A DNA stretch of 64,000 nt from Mycobacterium kyogaense (GTDB taxonomy: Bacteria > Actinomycetota > Actinomycetes > Mycobacteriales > Mycobacteriaceae), in contig NZ_QJUA01000002.1 in assembly GCF_003254575.1 (NCBI RefSeq), positions 1-64,000 of the forward strand. Direction: 5' to 3'. A model generated the notes under the pieces. It was given only the letters and a program-made list of their open reading frames with translations. It was not told the DNA's origin and searched no databases. The position numbers and the translations under genes were made by a program. Positions 51,211 to 63,922 of this stretch are shown here, piece after piece. How positions within the stretch are numbered: the first letter of the stretch is position 1; each line of letters starts with the position of its first letter.

Positions 51211-52140
51211 ATGGCACACGCCACGATGGACATGGACGCCATGCTCGCCAAGATCAAGGACAGGCAGTGGGCACTGGCCGACATCGACTGGAACGCACCG
51301 GGCGCCGAGACGATCACCGACGAGATGCGGCCCAAGCTCAAGGCGTTCATGGCCGATCTGTGCTGGATCGAGAACGTCGGAGCCCGCGGGTTCGCCGCGC
51401 TGGCCAAGAAGGCCCCCACGCCGACGATCGCCGAGATCTACCGGTACTTTCACGCCGAGGAGCAGCGCCATGCCAATGCCGAACTGGCGCTGATGAAGCG
51501 GTGGGGCATGCTCGACGGCGACGAGATGCCGGAACCGAACGTCAACATCCGGCTGGCCATCGACTGGCTCGACGCCTACTCCGACGACATGTCGCTGTCG
51601 ATTCTCGGCACCGTGATCCCGATGCTCGAGGTGGCCCTCGACGGGGCGCTGCTGAAGTTCCTGCTCGAAGAGGTGCACGACCCCGTCTGCCACCAGGTGT
51701 TCGAGAAGATCAACAATGACGAATCCCGGCACATCGCAGTTGATTTCGCGGTGCTCGACATGATCGGCCACAGCGACCTGCGCCGTCTGATCGTGCAGTT
51801 CGTCGGCAACATCGCCTCCCCCGCTCTCATCATGGGCATGATCATGTATGTCCCGCTGCTCAACCGGATGCGCAACAACATCATCGACATGGGCCTACAG
51901 CCCGAAAAGTTGTACAACGCCATGAAGCGGTTCCAGACCCTGGGTGAGCGCGGCGAAAAGACCTGGCGGGTACCGACGTACCAGCTGCTCAAGTACCACG
52001 GACGCGCAGTGATCAACCCCCGCAACCCCTACCACTGGCTCGCCAACCCCATGGTGTGGGCGTCCGACTACTACCCGAAGATGCTGTTGCGGCCCATCCC
52101 CTCCTGGTTCAAGGAGCTCACGCACGAGCCGGCGGCCTGA
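51211..52140 (+). CDS. Ferritin-like di-iron protein, putative oxygenase
   Basis: A 309-residue helical protein. Two carboxylate-histidine pairs stand out: FHAEEQRHANAE (residues about 80-91) and NDESRHIAVD (about 168-177), with other helical Glu residues (IENVGARG, LLEEVHD) completing a ferritin-like di-iron site. Hydrophobic helices around MGMIMYVPLL could tie it to the membrane. The GGAGGAG site precedes the ATG at 51211. The substrate is unknown; it sits between the SDR and the monooxygenase and probably oxidises the same kind of compound. Confidence 0.75.
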   Translation: MAHATMDMDAMLAKIKDRQWALADIDWNAPGAETITDEMRPKLKAFMADLCWIENVGARGFAALAKKAPTPTIAEIYRYFHAEEQRHANAELALMKRWGMLDGDEMPEPNVNIRLAIDWLDAYSDDMSLSILGTVIPMLEVALDGALLKFLLEEVHDPVCHQVFEKINNDESRHIAVDFAVLDMIGHSDLRRLIVQFVGNIASPALIMGMIMYVPLLNRMRNNIIDMGLQPEKLYNAMKRFQTLGERGEKTWRVPTYQLLKYHGRAVINPRNPYHWLANPMVWASDYYPKMLLRPIPSWFKELTHEPAA

Positions 52141-52143
52141 CCC

Positions 52144-53643
52144 ATGGCCCAGACACACATCCACGACACCCTGATCGTCGGCGCCGGCTTCACCGGGCTG
52201 GGAGCAGCCATCAAGCTGAAGAAGTCAGGGGTCGACGACATCGTCATCGTCGAACGCGCCGACGATGTCGGCGGGACCTGGCGTGACAACACCTACCCCG
52301 GGGTGGCCTGCGACATCCCGACGATGCTGTATTCGTTCTCGTTCGCCCGTAACCCGGCCTGGTCGCGGATGTACCCGTCCGGCGGCGAGATCCGAGACCA
52401 CATCCGAGATCTCACCGATCAGCACGATCTGCGCCGGCTGATCCGATTCGGTACGGAGGTCACCGGCCTGAGCTTCGCCGAGGACACCGGAGTGTGGACG
52501 GCAACGACGAACGGCCGCAGGAAGATCTGCGCCCGCACCGTCGTGCTGGCATCGGGCCCGCTGGCCGATCACAGCCTGCCTGACATCCGCGGGATCGAGA
52601 CGTACAAGGGCACCAAGATCCACAGCGCCTCGTGGGACCACGATTTCGACGTCACCGGCAAGAGGATCGGCGTGATCGGCACCGGCGCCAGCGCCGTGCA
52701 ACTCGTTCCCGAACTGGTCAAGGACGCCGCCTTCGTCAAGGTGTACCAACGCACCCCCGGCTGGGTGCTGCCCCGTCCCGATGTCGGCATCCCCGATTCG
52801 GTCCAGCAGCTGTTCGCCAAAGTCCCTGCCGCACAGGAGCTCACACGTCAGGCATTGTTCTGGGGGCACGAGGCGTGCGCGGCCGCCCTGGTGTGGAACA
52901 CCCCGCTGACCGGATTGGTGTCGGCGTTGGGTCGCGCGCATCTGCGCCTGCGGATCAAGGACAAGTGGCTGCGTCGCCAGCTCACCCCGGACTTCACTCC
53001 CGGATGTAAGCGGATGCTGATCTCCAACGACTACTACACCGCGTTGCAGAAGGAGAACTGCAAACTCATCGACTGGCCGATCGCGACGCTGAGCCCAGCC
53101 GGTATCCGCACCAGCGACGGGATCGAACACCATCTCGACGCGATCGTGTTCGCCACCGGTTATGACGTCCACCTGTCCGGCCCACCGTTTCCCGTCACCG
53201 GACTGGGGGGCCGCTCGCTCCAACAGGACTGGGCGGCACATGCCGAGGCGCACAAGAGCGCCAGCGTGCACGGCTACCCCAACCTGTTCCTGATGACCGG
53301 CCCGAACTCCGGGCCCGGCCACAACTCGCTGCTGGTCTACATCGAGGGGCAGATCGACTACGCGGTCGCCGGTATCACCACGATCCTGGCGCAGAACCTG
53401 CGGTACCTCGACGTGCGCGCCGACGTGCAGCGCCGGTACAACGCCGCCATCCAGCAGCGGTTGACCAAGACGACCTGGATGTCGGGCTGCAGCAGTTGGT
53501 ATCTGACGGCCGACGGCTTCAACGCGTCGATGTACCCGGGACTGGCGACACAGTATCTTCGACAGATGCGCCAATTCCGGTTCGACGACTATGCCGCGGT
53601 GGCACACGGGGCGCAGGTGCGCGCCGTGTCGTCCACCGCCTGA
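52144..53643 (+). CDS. FAD-dependent Baeyer-Villiger-type monooxygenase (MymA-like)
   Basis: A 499-residue flavoprotein monooxygenase. The FAD motif GAGFTGLGAAIKL starts at residue about 14, the NADPH motif is IGVIGTGASAVQL, and the BVMO fingerprint appears as YKGTKIHSASWDHD, with Tyr in place of the first Phe. WVLPRPD and ATGYDVHL follow. It resembles MymA (Rv3083) of M. tuberculosis, whose operon also has a lipase and an SDR. It inserts oxygen next to ketones or oxidises aldehydes and heteroatoms; the substrate here is not known. Confidence 0.9.
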   Translation: MAQTHIHDTLIVGAGFTGLGAAIKLKKSGVDDIVIVERADDVGGTWRDNTYPGVACDIPTMLYSFSFARNPAWSRMYPSGGEIRDHIRDLTDQHDLRRLIRFGTEVTGLSFAEDTGVWTATTNGRRKICARTVVLASGPLADHSLPDIRGIETYKGTKIHSASWDHDFDVTGKRIGVIGTGASAVQLVPELVKDAAFVKVYQRTPGWVLPRPDVGIPDSVQQLFAKVPAAQELTRQALFWGHEACAAALVWNTPLTGLVSALGRAHLRLRIKDKWLRRQLTPDFTPGCKRMLISNDYYTALQKENCKLIDWPIATLSPAGIRTSDGIEHHLDAIVFATGYDVHLSGPPFPVTGLGGRSLQQDWAAHAEAHKSASVHGYPNLFLMTGPNSGPGHNSLLVYIEGQIDYAVAGITTILAQNLRYLDVRADVQRRYNAAIQQRLTKTTWMSGCSSWYLTADGFNASMYPGLATQYLRQMRQFRFDDYAAVAHGAQVRAVSSTA

Positions 53644-53661
53644 CCGAAGTTCCCGACCGAG

Positions 53662-54558
53662 ATGTCCCAGCCGAAGTCCAGCGGACCGATCCCGACGATC
53701 CTGCGACGTATCCGCCGCGGTTCGCGTGACGTCGTCGAAGCCGCGGTGTCGCAGCTGTTCGACGCTGCGGTGCATCCACACGGTGTCACCGAATCCGGCG
53801 AGTACCGGATCGACGAGCTGGCTCGGCTGGGTGGGACGACGACCCGCAATGTGCGCGTCTACCGGGACCGCGGTCTGCTGCACCCGCCGTTGCGGGTGGG
53901 CCGGATCGCGCTGTTCAACGACACCCACCTGACCCGGCTGCGTCTGATCACGTCGCTGCTCGACCGCGGCTACAACATCGCCCACGTCAACGAGATGCTC
54001 TCGGCGTGGGAGCAGGGCAAGAACATCGGGGACATGCTGGGTCTGGAGTCCGCGATCGCGGGCAGCTGGGCCACCGAGAAGCCGCAGCGGATGGCACTCG
54101 CCGAGGCCCGCGACACCGTCGGCGACGACGCCGCGTTCGACCGCATGGTCGCCCTCGACATCATCCGCGTCGACGGCGATCACGCCACGGTGGTGCGGCC
54201 TACCCTGGTCGAGGTCCTGGCCGAGATCCACCGATTCGGCGTGGCGTACGACAAGCTCATCGACATCCACGAGCAGGTCAGTCCGCTACTCGATCAGATC
54301 AGCGCGATCCTGGTGCGGGCCGGCCTCGAGGAGGTGGTCGACAAGATCAACCCCGGAGCCGCGATGCCGGATGACGTCACCGTCGCCGAACTGATCACCA
54401 CCTTGGTGCGGTTCCGGACCCAGGCGGTGAGTGCGGTCAGTGCGACACTGGCGTTTTCGATCGAGTCCGCGGTCGAGACGACGGTCGCGACAATGCTCGG
54501 GGATCTCATCGAGAAAAGCGAGAAGACCGACACCGACGGCAGTGGCACGGGCGAGTAG
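53662..54558 (+). CDS. MerR-family transcriptional regulator
   Basis: A 298-residue protein with a MerR helix-turn-helix near residues 47-85 (YRIDELARLGGTTTRNVRVYRDRGLLHPP, then GRIALFNDTHLTRLRLI) and a long helical C-terminal domain without cysteines, so metal sensing is unlikely. It begins 18 bases after the monooxygenase, in the same direction, and is probably the regulator of this operon. It is followed by the convergent guaA gene, whose stop is 6 bases away. Confidence 0.88.
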   Translation: MSQPKSSGPIPTILRRIRRGSRDVVEAAVSQLFDAAVHPHGVTESGEYRIDELARLGGTTTRNVRVYRDRGLLHPPLRVGRIALFNDTHLTRLRLITSLLDRGYNIAHVNEMLSAWEQGKNIGDMLGLESAIAGSWATEKPQRMALAEARDTVGDDAAFDRMVALDIIRVDGDHATVVRPTLVEVLAEIHRFGVAYDKLIDIHEQVSPLLDQISAILVRAGLEEVVDKINPGAAMPDDVTVAELITTLVRFRTQAVSAVSATLAFSIESAVETTVATMLGDLIEKSEKTDTDGSGTGE

Positions 54559-54564
54559 GAGTGC

Positions 54565-56124
54565 TCACTCCCACTCGATCGTGCCGGGCGGCTTGCTTGT
54601 GATGTCCATCACAACCCGGTTCACTTCGCGCACCTCATTGGTGATGCGCGTGGAGATTCGCTCCAGCACCTCGTAGGGCACGCGGGTCCAATCCGCGGTC
54701 ATCGCGTCCTCGCTCGACACCGGCCGCAGAACGATCGGATGCCCGTAGGTGCGGCCGTCGCCCTGCACCCCGACCGATCGCACGTCGGCGAGAAGTACCA
54801 CCGGGCACTGCCAGATCTGGTGGTCCAGGCCGGCCGAGGTGAGCTCCTCGCGAGCGATGGCATCGGCGCGGCGCAGCGTGTCGAGGCGGTCCGCGGTGAC
54901 CTCGCCGACGATCCGGATGCCCAGACCGGGACCCGGGAAGGGCTGGCGCGCAACGATGTCCTCGGGCAGCCCGAGTTCGCGTCCGACCGCACGGACCTCG
55001 TCCTTGAACAGCAACCGCAGCGGTTCGACGAGCTTGAACTTCAGGTCTCCCGGCAGTCCACCGACATTGTGGTGGCTCTTGATATTCGCCGTGCCGGTGC
55101 CGCCACCGGATTCCACGACGTCGGGATACAGCGTGCCCTGCACCAGGAACTCGACGTCCCCTTCGGCCGCCCCCAACGCATCCCGCACGGCGCCTTCGAA
55201 CGCCCGGATGAATTCGCGGCCGATGATCTTGCGCTTGCCTTCGGGGTTGGTCACCCCGGACAGTGCTTCGAGGAAACGGTCGGCGACGTCGACGGTGACG
55301 AGGTTGGCGCCGGTGGCGGCGACGAAGTCGCGCTGGACCTGAGCGCGCTCGCCGGCGCGCAGCAGGCCGTGGTCGACGAACACGCACGTCAGCCGGTCAC
55401 CGATCGCTCGCTGGACCAGCGCAGCTGCGACCGCGGAGTCCACGCCGCCGGACAGTCCGCAGATGGCCCGGCCGTCACCGATCTGCGTGCGGACCTGCTC
55501 GACGAGGGCATCGGCGATGTTGGCCGGCGTCCATGTCGCATCGATGCCGGCGAACTCGTGCAGGAAACGGCTGAGCACCTGCTGGCCGTGCGGGCTGTGC
55601 ATGACCTCGGGGTGGTACTGCACACCGGCCAGCCCACGCGCCCGATTCTCGAACGCCGCCACCGGCGCACCGGAACTGGTGGCCACGACGTCGAACCCGG
55701 CCGGCGCCTCGGTGACCGCGTCACCGTGGCTCATCCACACCGGCTGCCTGTCCGGCAGATCCGAATGCAGTTCTCCGCCCACGACATTCAGCTCGGTGCG
55801 GCCGAATTCACTGGTGCCGGTGTGCGCGACGGTGCCGCCCAGCGCCTGGGCCATCGCCTGGAAGCCGTAGCAGATCCCGAACACCGGGATGTCGAGATCG
55901 AACAGCGCCGGGTCGAGTTGCGGCGCACCCTCGGAGTACACGCTGGCCGGCCCGCCGGACAGGACGACTGCGCGCGGGTTGCGCGCCTTGATCTCATCGA
56001 CGGTCGTGGTGTGCGGGATGACTTCGGAGAACACCCGCGCCTCCCGCACCCGCCGTGCGATGAGCTGGGCGTACTGGGCACCGAAATCGACCACCAGCAC
56101 CGGGCGGGGAGCAGCAGAATCCAC
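54565..56124 (-). CDS. guaA: GMP synthase (glutamine-hydrolysing)
   Basis: A 519-residue GMP synthetase. The N-terminal class I amidotransferase has the nucleophile Cys85 in FGICYGFQ and His/Glu in [10 protein letters not shown]; the ATP-pyrophosphatase domain has the P-loop [14 protein letters not shown]; and the C-terminal dimerisation domain carries [14 protein letters not shown]. It amidates XMP to GMP and completes the route begun by guaB2. The ATG is at 56124 and is separated from choD by 29 bases on the same strand. Confidence 0.97.
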   Translation of the reverse strand: MDSAAPRPVLVVDFGAQYAQLIARRVREARVFSEVIPHTTTVDEIKARNPRAVVLSGGPASVYSEGAPQLDPALFDLDIPVFGICYGFQAMAQALGGTVAHTGTSEFGRTELNVVGGELHSDLPDRQPVWMSHGDAVTEAPAGFDVVATSSGAPVAAFENRARGLAGVQYHPEVMHSPHGQQVLSRFLHEFAGIDATWTPANIADALVEQVRTQIGDGRAICGLSGGVDSAVAAALVQRAIGDRLTCVFVDHGLLRAGERAQVQRDFVAATGANLVTVDVADRFLEALSGVTNPEGKRKIIGREFIRAFEGAVRDALGAAEGDVEFLVQGTLYPDVVESGGGTGTANIKSHHNVGGLPGDLKFKLVEPLRLLFKDEVRAVGRELGLPEDIVARQPFPGPGLGIRIVGEVTADRLDTLRRADAIAREELTSAGLDHQIWQCPVVLLADVRSVGVQGDGRTYGHPIVLRPVSSEDAMTADWTRVPYEVLERISTRITNEVREVNRVVMDITSKPPGTIEWE

Positions 56125-56153
56125 CCGGACAGTCTAGTGGGACGGCTCGGACG

Positions 56154-57917
56154 TCAGGCGCCCTGCGCGTCGGCGGTGGTGGGATCGCGCCGATTGACCG
56201 TCTCTGCGCTCACCCCCCAGTCCAGCGCCGCAGGCGCGCCCGCGGGCACCACGGGGCGCGCGGGCTCGATGGGGTCGAGCCGCCGGTAGGGCTGCCCTTG
56301 GGCGGGCCGCAGATCCTGCTCGCCCTTGTTCGGCCACAGCGATGCGGCGCGTTCGGCCTGCGCGGTGATCGAAAGTGACGGATTGACGCCGAGATTGGCG
56401 GAGATCGCCGCCCCGTCGACCACCGACAGCGTCGGGTAGTTCCACACCCGGTGGTAGGCGTCGATGACGCCGTGCTCGGCGCTGTCACCGATGACCGCGC
56501 CGCCGAGGAAGTGTGCGGTGAGCGGAATGTTGAACAGCTCACCCCAGGTGCCGCCCGCCACGCCGTCGATCTTCTTGGCGATGCGGCGGGTGACCTCGTT
56601 GCCCACCGGAATCCACGACGGGTTCGGCTCGCCGTGGCCCTGCTTGCTGAGATAGCGGTGGAAGCCGAACCGGGTGCGCTTGGTGAACGTCGTGATCGAG
56701 TTGTCCAGGTTCTGCATGACCAGCGCGATCATCGTGCGCTCGCTCCACCGGCGGGGATTGAGCAGCCGCATCGTGCCCCTCGGATCCTCACGGGCGGTGC
56801 GCACCAGCTGCTTCCACCGCGGGACATCGGTGCCCTCGGGCCCCGCACCGTCGGTCATCAGCGTCTGCAACAGACCCATCGCATTGGAACCCTTGCCGTA
56901 CCGGCACGGTTCGACATGCGTATCGGACGTCGGATGGATCGACGACGTGATCGCCACGCCGTGGGTGAGGTTCAGGTCGTCGGCGACACGAAGTCGGCCT
57001 GCGCCGACGATCGACTCGGAGTTCGTGCGGGTGAGCATCCCGAGACGATCGGAGAGCTTCGGCAGCCGCCCGGTGTCGCGCATCTTGAACAGCAGCCGCT
57101 GGGTGCCGTAGGTGCCGGCCGCGACGATCACCTGGTTCGCGGTGAAGGTGCGGCGGGTGCGCCGCAGCCAGCTGCCGGTGCGCACGGTGCGGACCTGCCA
57201 TGTGCCGTCGGGGCGCTCACTGAAGTCGGTGACCGTCGTCATCGGCTCGATGTGCGCACCGGCCTTCTCGGCCAGCCCGAGGTAGTTCTTGATCAGGGTG
57301 TTCTTGGCGCCGAAGCGGCAGCCCGTCATGCATGATCCGCACTCGATGCAGCCGGTGCGCGCCGGACCGGCACCACCGAAGTACGGATCGGGCAGGAGCT
57401 GGCCGGGCCGCTTCTCGCCGTCGGGGCCGAAGAACACTCCGACCGGCGTCGGCACCCAGGTGTCGCGGCAGCCCATGTCCTCGGCGACTTCCTGCATGAT
57501 GCGGTCGGCGTCGGTGACGGTCGGGTTGGTGACCACGCCGAGCATCCGCTGCGCCTGGTCGTAGTGCGGCAGCAGCTCGGAGCGCCAGTCGGTGATCTCG
57601 CGCCACTGCGGATCGTTGAAGAACGGTTCCCGCGGCACGTAGAGCGTGTTGGCGTAGTTCAGCGAGCCGCCGCCCACGCCGGCGCCGGCCAGGATCATCA
57701 CGTTGTTCAGCAGGTGGATGCGCTGGATGCCGAACATGCCGAACCGCGGCGCCCACAGGAAGCGACGCAGATTCCACGACGTCTTGGCGAAGTCGGGATC
57801 CTCGTAGCGTTTACCCGCTTCCAGGACGAGGACCTTGTAGCCCTTCTCGGTGAGTCGTAGGGCGCTCACGCTGCCACCGAACCCCGAACCGATGATCACG
57901 ACGTCGTAGTCAGGCTT
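56154..57917 (-). CDS. choD: GMC-type cholesterol oxidase
   Basis: A 587-residue FAD flavoprotein of the GMC family, very similar in pattern to M. tuberculosis ChoD (Rv3409c). The FAD motif is IIGSGFGGSVSALRL, the second GMC segment is [15 protein letters not shown], and the C-terminal His/Asn region is GVNPSLSITAQAERAA. A CIECGSCMTGCRFGAKNT motif with four cysteines is also conserved. The start MKPDYDVVIIG matches the M. tuberculosis protein; an upstream in-frame ATG at 57929 exists. True sterol oxidase activity in mycobacterial ChoD is disputed, so the physiological substrate is uncertain. Confidence 0.9.
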   Translation of the reverse strand, partial: KPDYDVVIIGSGFGGSVSALRLTEKGYKVLVLEAGKRYEDPDFAKTSWNLRRFLWAPRFGMFGIQRIHLLNNVMILAGAGVGGGSLNYANTLYVPREPFFNDPQWREITDWRSELLPHYDQAQRMLGVVTNPTVTDADRIMQEVAEDMGCRDTWVPTPVGVFFGPDGEKRPGQLLPDPYFGGAGPARTGCIECGSCMTGCRFGAKNTLIKNYLGLAEKAGAHIEPMTTVTDFSERPDGTWQVRTVRTGSWLRRTRRTFTANQVIVAAGTYGTQRLLFKMRDTGRLPKLSDRLGMLTRTNSESIVGAGRLRVADDLNLTHGVAITSSIHPTSDTHVEPCRYGKGSNAMGLLQTLMTDGAGPEGTDVPRWKQLVRTAREDPRGTMRLLNPRRWSERTMIALVMQNLDNSITTFTKRTRFGFHRYLSKQGHGEPNPSWIPVGNEVTRRIAKKIDGVAGGTWGELFNIPLTAHFLGGAVIGDSAEHGVIDAYHRVWNYPTLSVVDGAAISANLGVNPSLSITAQAERAASLWPNKGEQDLRPAQGQPYRRLDPIEPARPVVPAGAPAALDWGVSAETVNRRDPTTADAQGA

Positions 57918-57992
57918 CATGTCGTCCATTATGAACTTACCGTCCAGTAGTTTCTAGACAGGTTGGCCTAATTTGTAAAGTGACAGTCTCGG

Positions 57993-59129
57993 TCACACGC
58001 CGACCGTCAGGCCGACCTTCTGGAATTCCTTGAGATCGCAGTACCCCGCCTTGGCCATGGACCGCCGCAGACCGCCGACCAGGTTCAGCGCGCCGAACGG
58101 ATCGTCCGACGGACCGTTCAACACCTGCTCCAGCGACGGGCGCTCCTCGGCCGCCACCTGCAGCAGTGCGCCGCGCGGCAGGGACGGGTGGGCGGCTGCA
58201 GCCGGCCAGAACCAGCCGCCGCCCAGTGCCTCCGCGGCCGCTGCCAGCGGCGTGCCGAGCACCACGGCGTCGGCGCCGCAGGCGATGGCCTTGGCCAGTT
58301 CGCCCGAGGTGTGGATGTCGCCGTCGGCGAGGACGTGCACGTACCGGCCGCCGGTCTCGTCGAGGTACTCCCGGCGTGCGGCCGCGGCGTCGGCGATCGC
58401 GGTCGCCATCGGCACGCTGATGCCGAGCACCTCGTCCGACGTCGTCACCCCCATCGTCGAGCCGTAGCCGACGATCACGCCGGCCGCCCCGGTCCGCATC
58501 AGATGCAGCGCGGTGCGGTGGTCGAGCACGCCGCCGGCGACCACCGGCACGTCGAGCTCGGAGATGAACGTCTTGAGGTTCAGCGGCTCGCCGTCGGACG
58601 CGACGCGCTCAGCGGAGATGATCGTGCCCTGGATGACGAGCAGATCGATGCCGGCAGCCACCAGCGTCGGCGTCAGCGCCTGGGCATTCTGCGGCGAGAC
58701 ACGCACGGCAGTGGTGACGCCGGCCTCCCGGATGCGTGCCACCGCGGCGCCGAGCAGATCGAGATCGATTGGCGCCGAATGCAATTGCTGCAGCAGCCGA
58801 ACCGACGCCGACGGGTCGGGCTCCTTCGCAGCGATGTCGACGACCTCGGCGATGCGCGCCTCGACATCGGCGTGGCGGCCGAGTAGGCCCTCACCGTTGA
58901 GGATGCCCAGACCGCCGAGGCGGCCGAGCTCGATGGCGAACTCCGGAGACACCAGCGCATCGGTCGGATGGGCGAGCACCGGGATCTCGAACCGGTAGGC
59001 ATCGAGCTGCCAGGCGGTCGAGACGTCCTTGGACGACCGGGTGCGCCGTGACGGCACGATGTTGATGTCGCCGAGCTCGTAGGTACGGCGCGCGGTTCGG
59101 CCCATACCGATCTCGACCATGTCTCGCAT
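57993..59129 (-). CDS. guaB3: IMP dehydrogenase-like protein GuaB3
   Basis: A 378-residue IMPDH-family barrel. The start ATG at 59129 has GGGAG 8 bases upstream; ATG at 59120 is also possible. It opens MVEIGMGRTARRTYELGDINIVPSRRTR and lacks the CBS domains of GuaB2. The loop where IMPDH has its catalytic cysteine reads VLGTPLAAAAEAL, with no GSIC motif, so it is not a normal IMP dehydrogenase; members of this group may act as GMP reductase-like enzymes. It lies 34 bases from guaB2 on the same strand. Confidence 0.92.
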   Translation of the reverse strand: MRDMVEIGMGRTARRTYELGDINIVPSRRTRSSKDVSTAWQLDAYRFEIPVLAHPTDALVSPEFAIELGRLGGLGILNGEGLLGRHADVEARIAEVVDIAAKEPDPSASVRLLQQLHSAPIDLDLLGAAVARIREAGVTTAVRVSPQNAQALTPTLVAAGIDLLVIQGTIISAERVASDGEPLNLKTFISELDVPVVAGGVLDHRTALHLMRTGAAGVIVGYGSTMGVTTSDEVLGISVPMATAIADAAAARREYLDETGGRYVHVLADGDIHTSGELAKAIACGADAVVLGTPLAAAAEALGGGWFWPAAAAHPSLPRGALLQVAAEERPSLEQVLNGPSDDPFGALNLVGGLRRSMAKAGYCDLKEFQKVGLTVGV

Positions 59130-59162
59130 GTTGTCCACTCCCCTGTAGATCCCGCGACGACC

Positions 59163-62476
<3,314 letters not shown>

Positions 62477-62484
<8 letters not shown>

Positions 62485-63055
62485 GGCCTCGTCCCGTCGC
62501 CATGATCTCCGTCTTCAATCGGGACAGCGCGCGATGCTGGGCCACTCGGACCGCACCGGCCGTGCTGCCCACCGCTTCGGCGGTCTCCTCGGCGCTCATG
62601 CCGACGACCACCCGAAGGATCAGGATCTCGCGCTGCTTCTCGGGAAGGATCTGCAGGAGGGCGTTCATCCTGGCCGACGACTCGGAGTCGATCGCCATCT
62701 GCTCGGGACCGGCCTCACCGGAGAACCGTTCCGGCACCACCTCCATCGGGTCCGCCTTGTTACGTCCGGCGGCCCGATGTGCGTCGGCAACCTTGTGCGC
62801 TGCGATGCCGTACACGAAGGCCAGAAACGGTCGTCCCTGATCCTTGTACCGCGGCAGCGCCGTGATGGCAGCCAAGCACACCTCCTGAGCAACGTCATCA
62901 GCTGACAGACCGCTGCGTTCCGCTGTTCCCACGCGCGCCCGGCAGTAGCGGACGACGAGGGGGCGGATGGTCTCCAGCACCTCCCGGAGTGCATCCCGGT
63001 TGCCGGCGATGGCTTCTGCCACGACAGCATCGAGACGTTCTCCCGAAATTGTCAT
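62477..63055 (-). CDS. sigD: ECF sigma factor SigD
   Basis: A 192-residue ECF-type sigma factor. Region 2 is QEVCLAAITALPRYKDQGRPFLAFVYGIAAHKVADAHR, and region 4 is LPEKQREILILRVVVGMSAEETAEAVGSTAGAVRVAQHRALSRLK with its helix-turn-helix. It matches Rv3414c. It directs RNA polymerase to its own regulon, linked in M. tuberculosis to starvation and the stringent response. The partner rsdA follows with an 8-base overlap and would hold it at the membrane. Confidence 0.95.
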
Positions 63056-63154
63056 CGTGAGCAGGCTCTCCAGCGTTACGTCGGGGACACCGGATCGGAG
63101 GTGTCAGTTGTGTGGCTCAGCTAAACAATAACGACCACTTGCGGTGCAACCCCG

Positions 63155-63922
63155 TTAGCGCGAGCGCCACACGCCGCCTCGTCTGATCACGGTTTCGGCG
63201 CAACTGTCGCGGATGTCCGTGATCTCCGCCGCCGAGCACTGTGTGCTCCCGATGCCCGCCAGCAGTGAGGCGGCCGCCCACCGCAGCGGAATCAGGCCGT
63301 GCTCGCCGGTCTGTGTCAGCACGCGATCACCGTCTGTGCGGGCAGCGTCGAGGTCTCCGGCTGCGCACCGCGCCGCGGCGCGCACGAGCAGCGATTTGAC
63401 CCGGTGCCGCACCGACGGCGTGTGCGCGGCCAGCTCGACACCCCGCTCGGCGTGTTCGAGGGCGGAGCCGTCACCGCGGGCCATCGCCAGCTCGGCCGAC
63501 ACCCACGCGAGCCGGATCGGTAGCCGCGTTGACTCCGACGCGGAGACGAGACCGGCGGCCCGCGCCAGCGCTCGCTCGGACGCCGCGAACCGACCGACAC
63601 CCAGCGCGTCGGCGGCTAATCCGATCAATGCGTCGGCAGCGGCCGCACCGGTTCCGCCCGTGAGCGCCCACGCCGCACCGTCGAACGAGCGGGCGCGGTC
63701 GTGCCAGCCGAGCTGACGCAGAAAGGAGGCCCGTGTGCTGAGCGCCAGCGAAGCGAGCGGCCCGCGGTCCACGACGCGCAGCAGCCGGTCCAGCTCCGCC
63801 TCGGCCGCGGCATAGCGTCCCTGGCCGCCGGCGGCGACGGCCCGCAGCCACAGCCCCTCAGGGGTGCTCGCGGCGGCGAGCGGCCACGCACCAGGATTGC
63901 TGCCGAACGCCGCCTCGACCAT
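63155..63922 (-). CDS. Tetratricopeptide-like helical protein (Rv3415c type)
   Basis: A 255-residue Ala/Arg-rich helical protein from ATG 63922 (a TTG at 63943 is an alternative). Repeated helix pairs such as LWLRAVAAGGQGRYAAAEAELDRLLR and GLAADALGVGRFAASERALARAAGLV look like degenerate tetratricopeptide repeats. It carries a few cysteines near the end (CSAAEITDIRDSCAETV). It sits where Rv3415c lies in M. tuberculosis, just upstream of sigD. Function unknown; a scaffold role is inferred from fold type only. Confidence 0.75.
   Translation of the reverse strand: MVEAAFGSNPGAWPLAAASTPEGLWLRAVAAGGQGRYAAAEAELDRLLRVVDRGPLASLALSTRASFLRQLGWHDRARSFDGAAWALTGGTGAAAADALIGLAADALGVGRFAASERALARAAGLVSASESTRLPIRLAWVSAELAMARGDGSALEHAERGVELAAHTPSVRHRVKSLLVRAAARCAAGDLDAARTDGDRVLTQTGEHGLIPLRWAAASLLAGIGSTQCSAAEITDIRDSCAETVIRRGGVWRSR

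Noticed and set aside
49969-51771. A 600-codon leftward frame opposite the lipase, SDR and di-iron genes
   Set aside because: It crosses three real genes with good ribosome sites and has shadow composition.
52225-54270. A 681-codon leftward frame opposite the monooxygenase and MerR genes
   Set aside because: Shadow composition and it spans the junction of two well-supported genes.
54739-56289. A 516-codon rightward frame opposite guaA
   Set aside because: guaA has the full set of catalytic motifs; the frame is antisense shadow.
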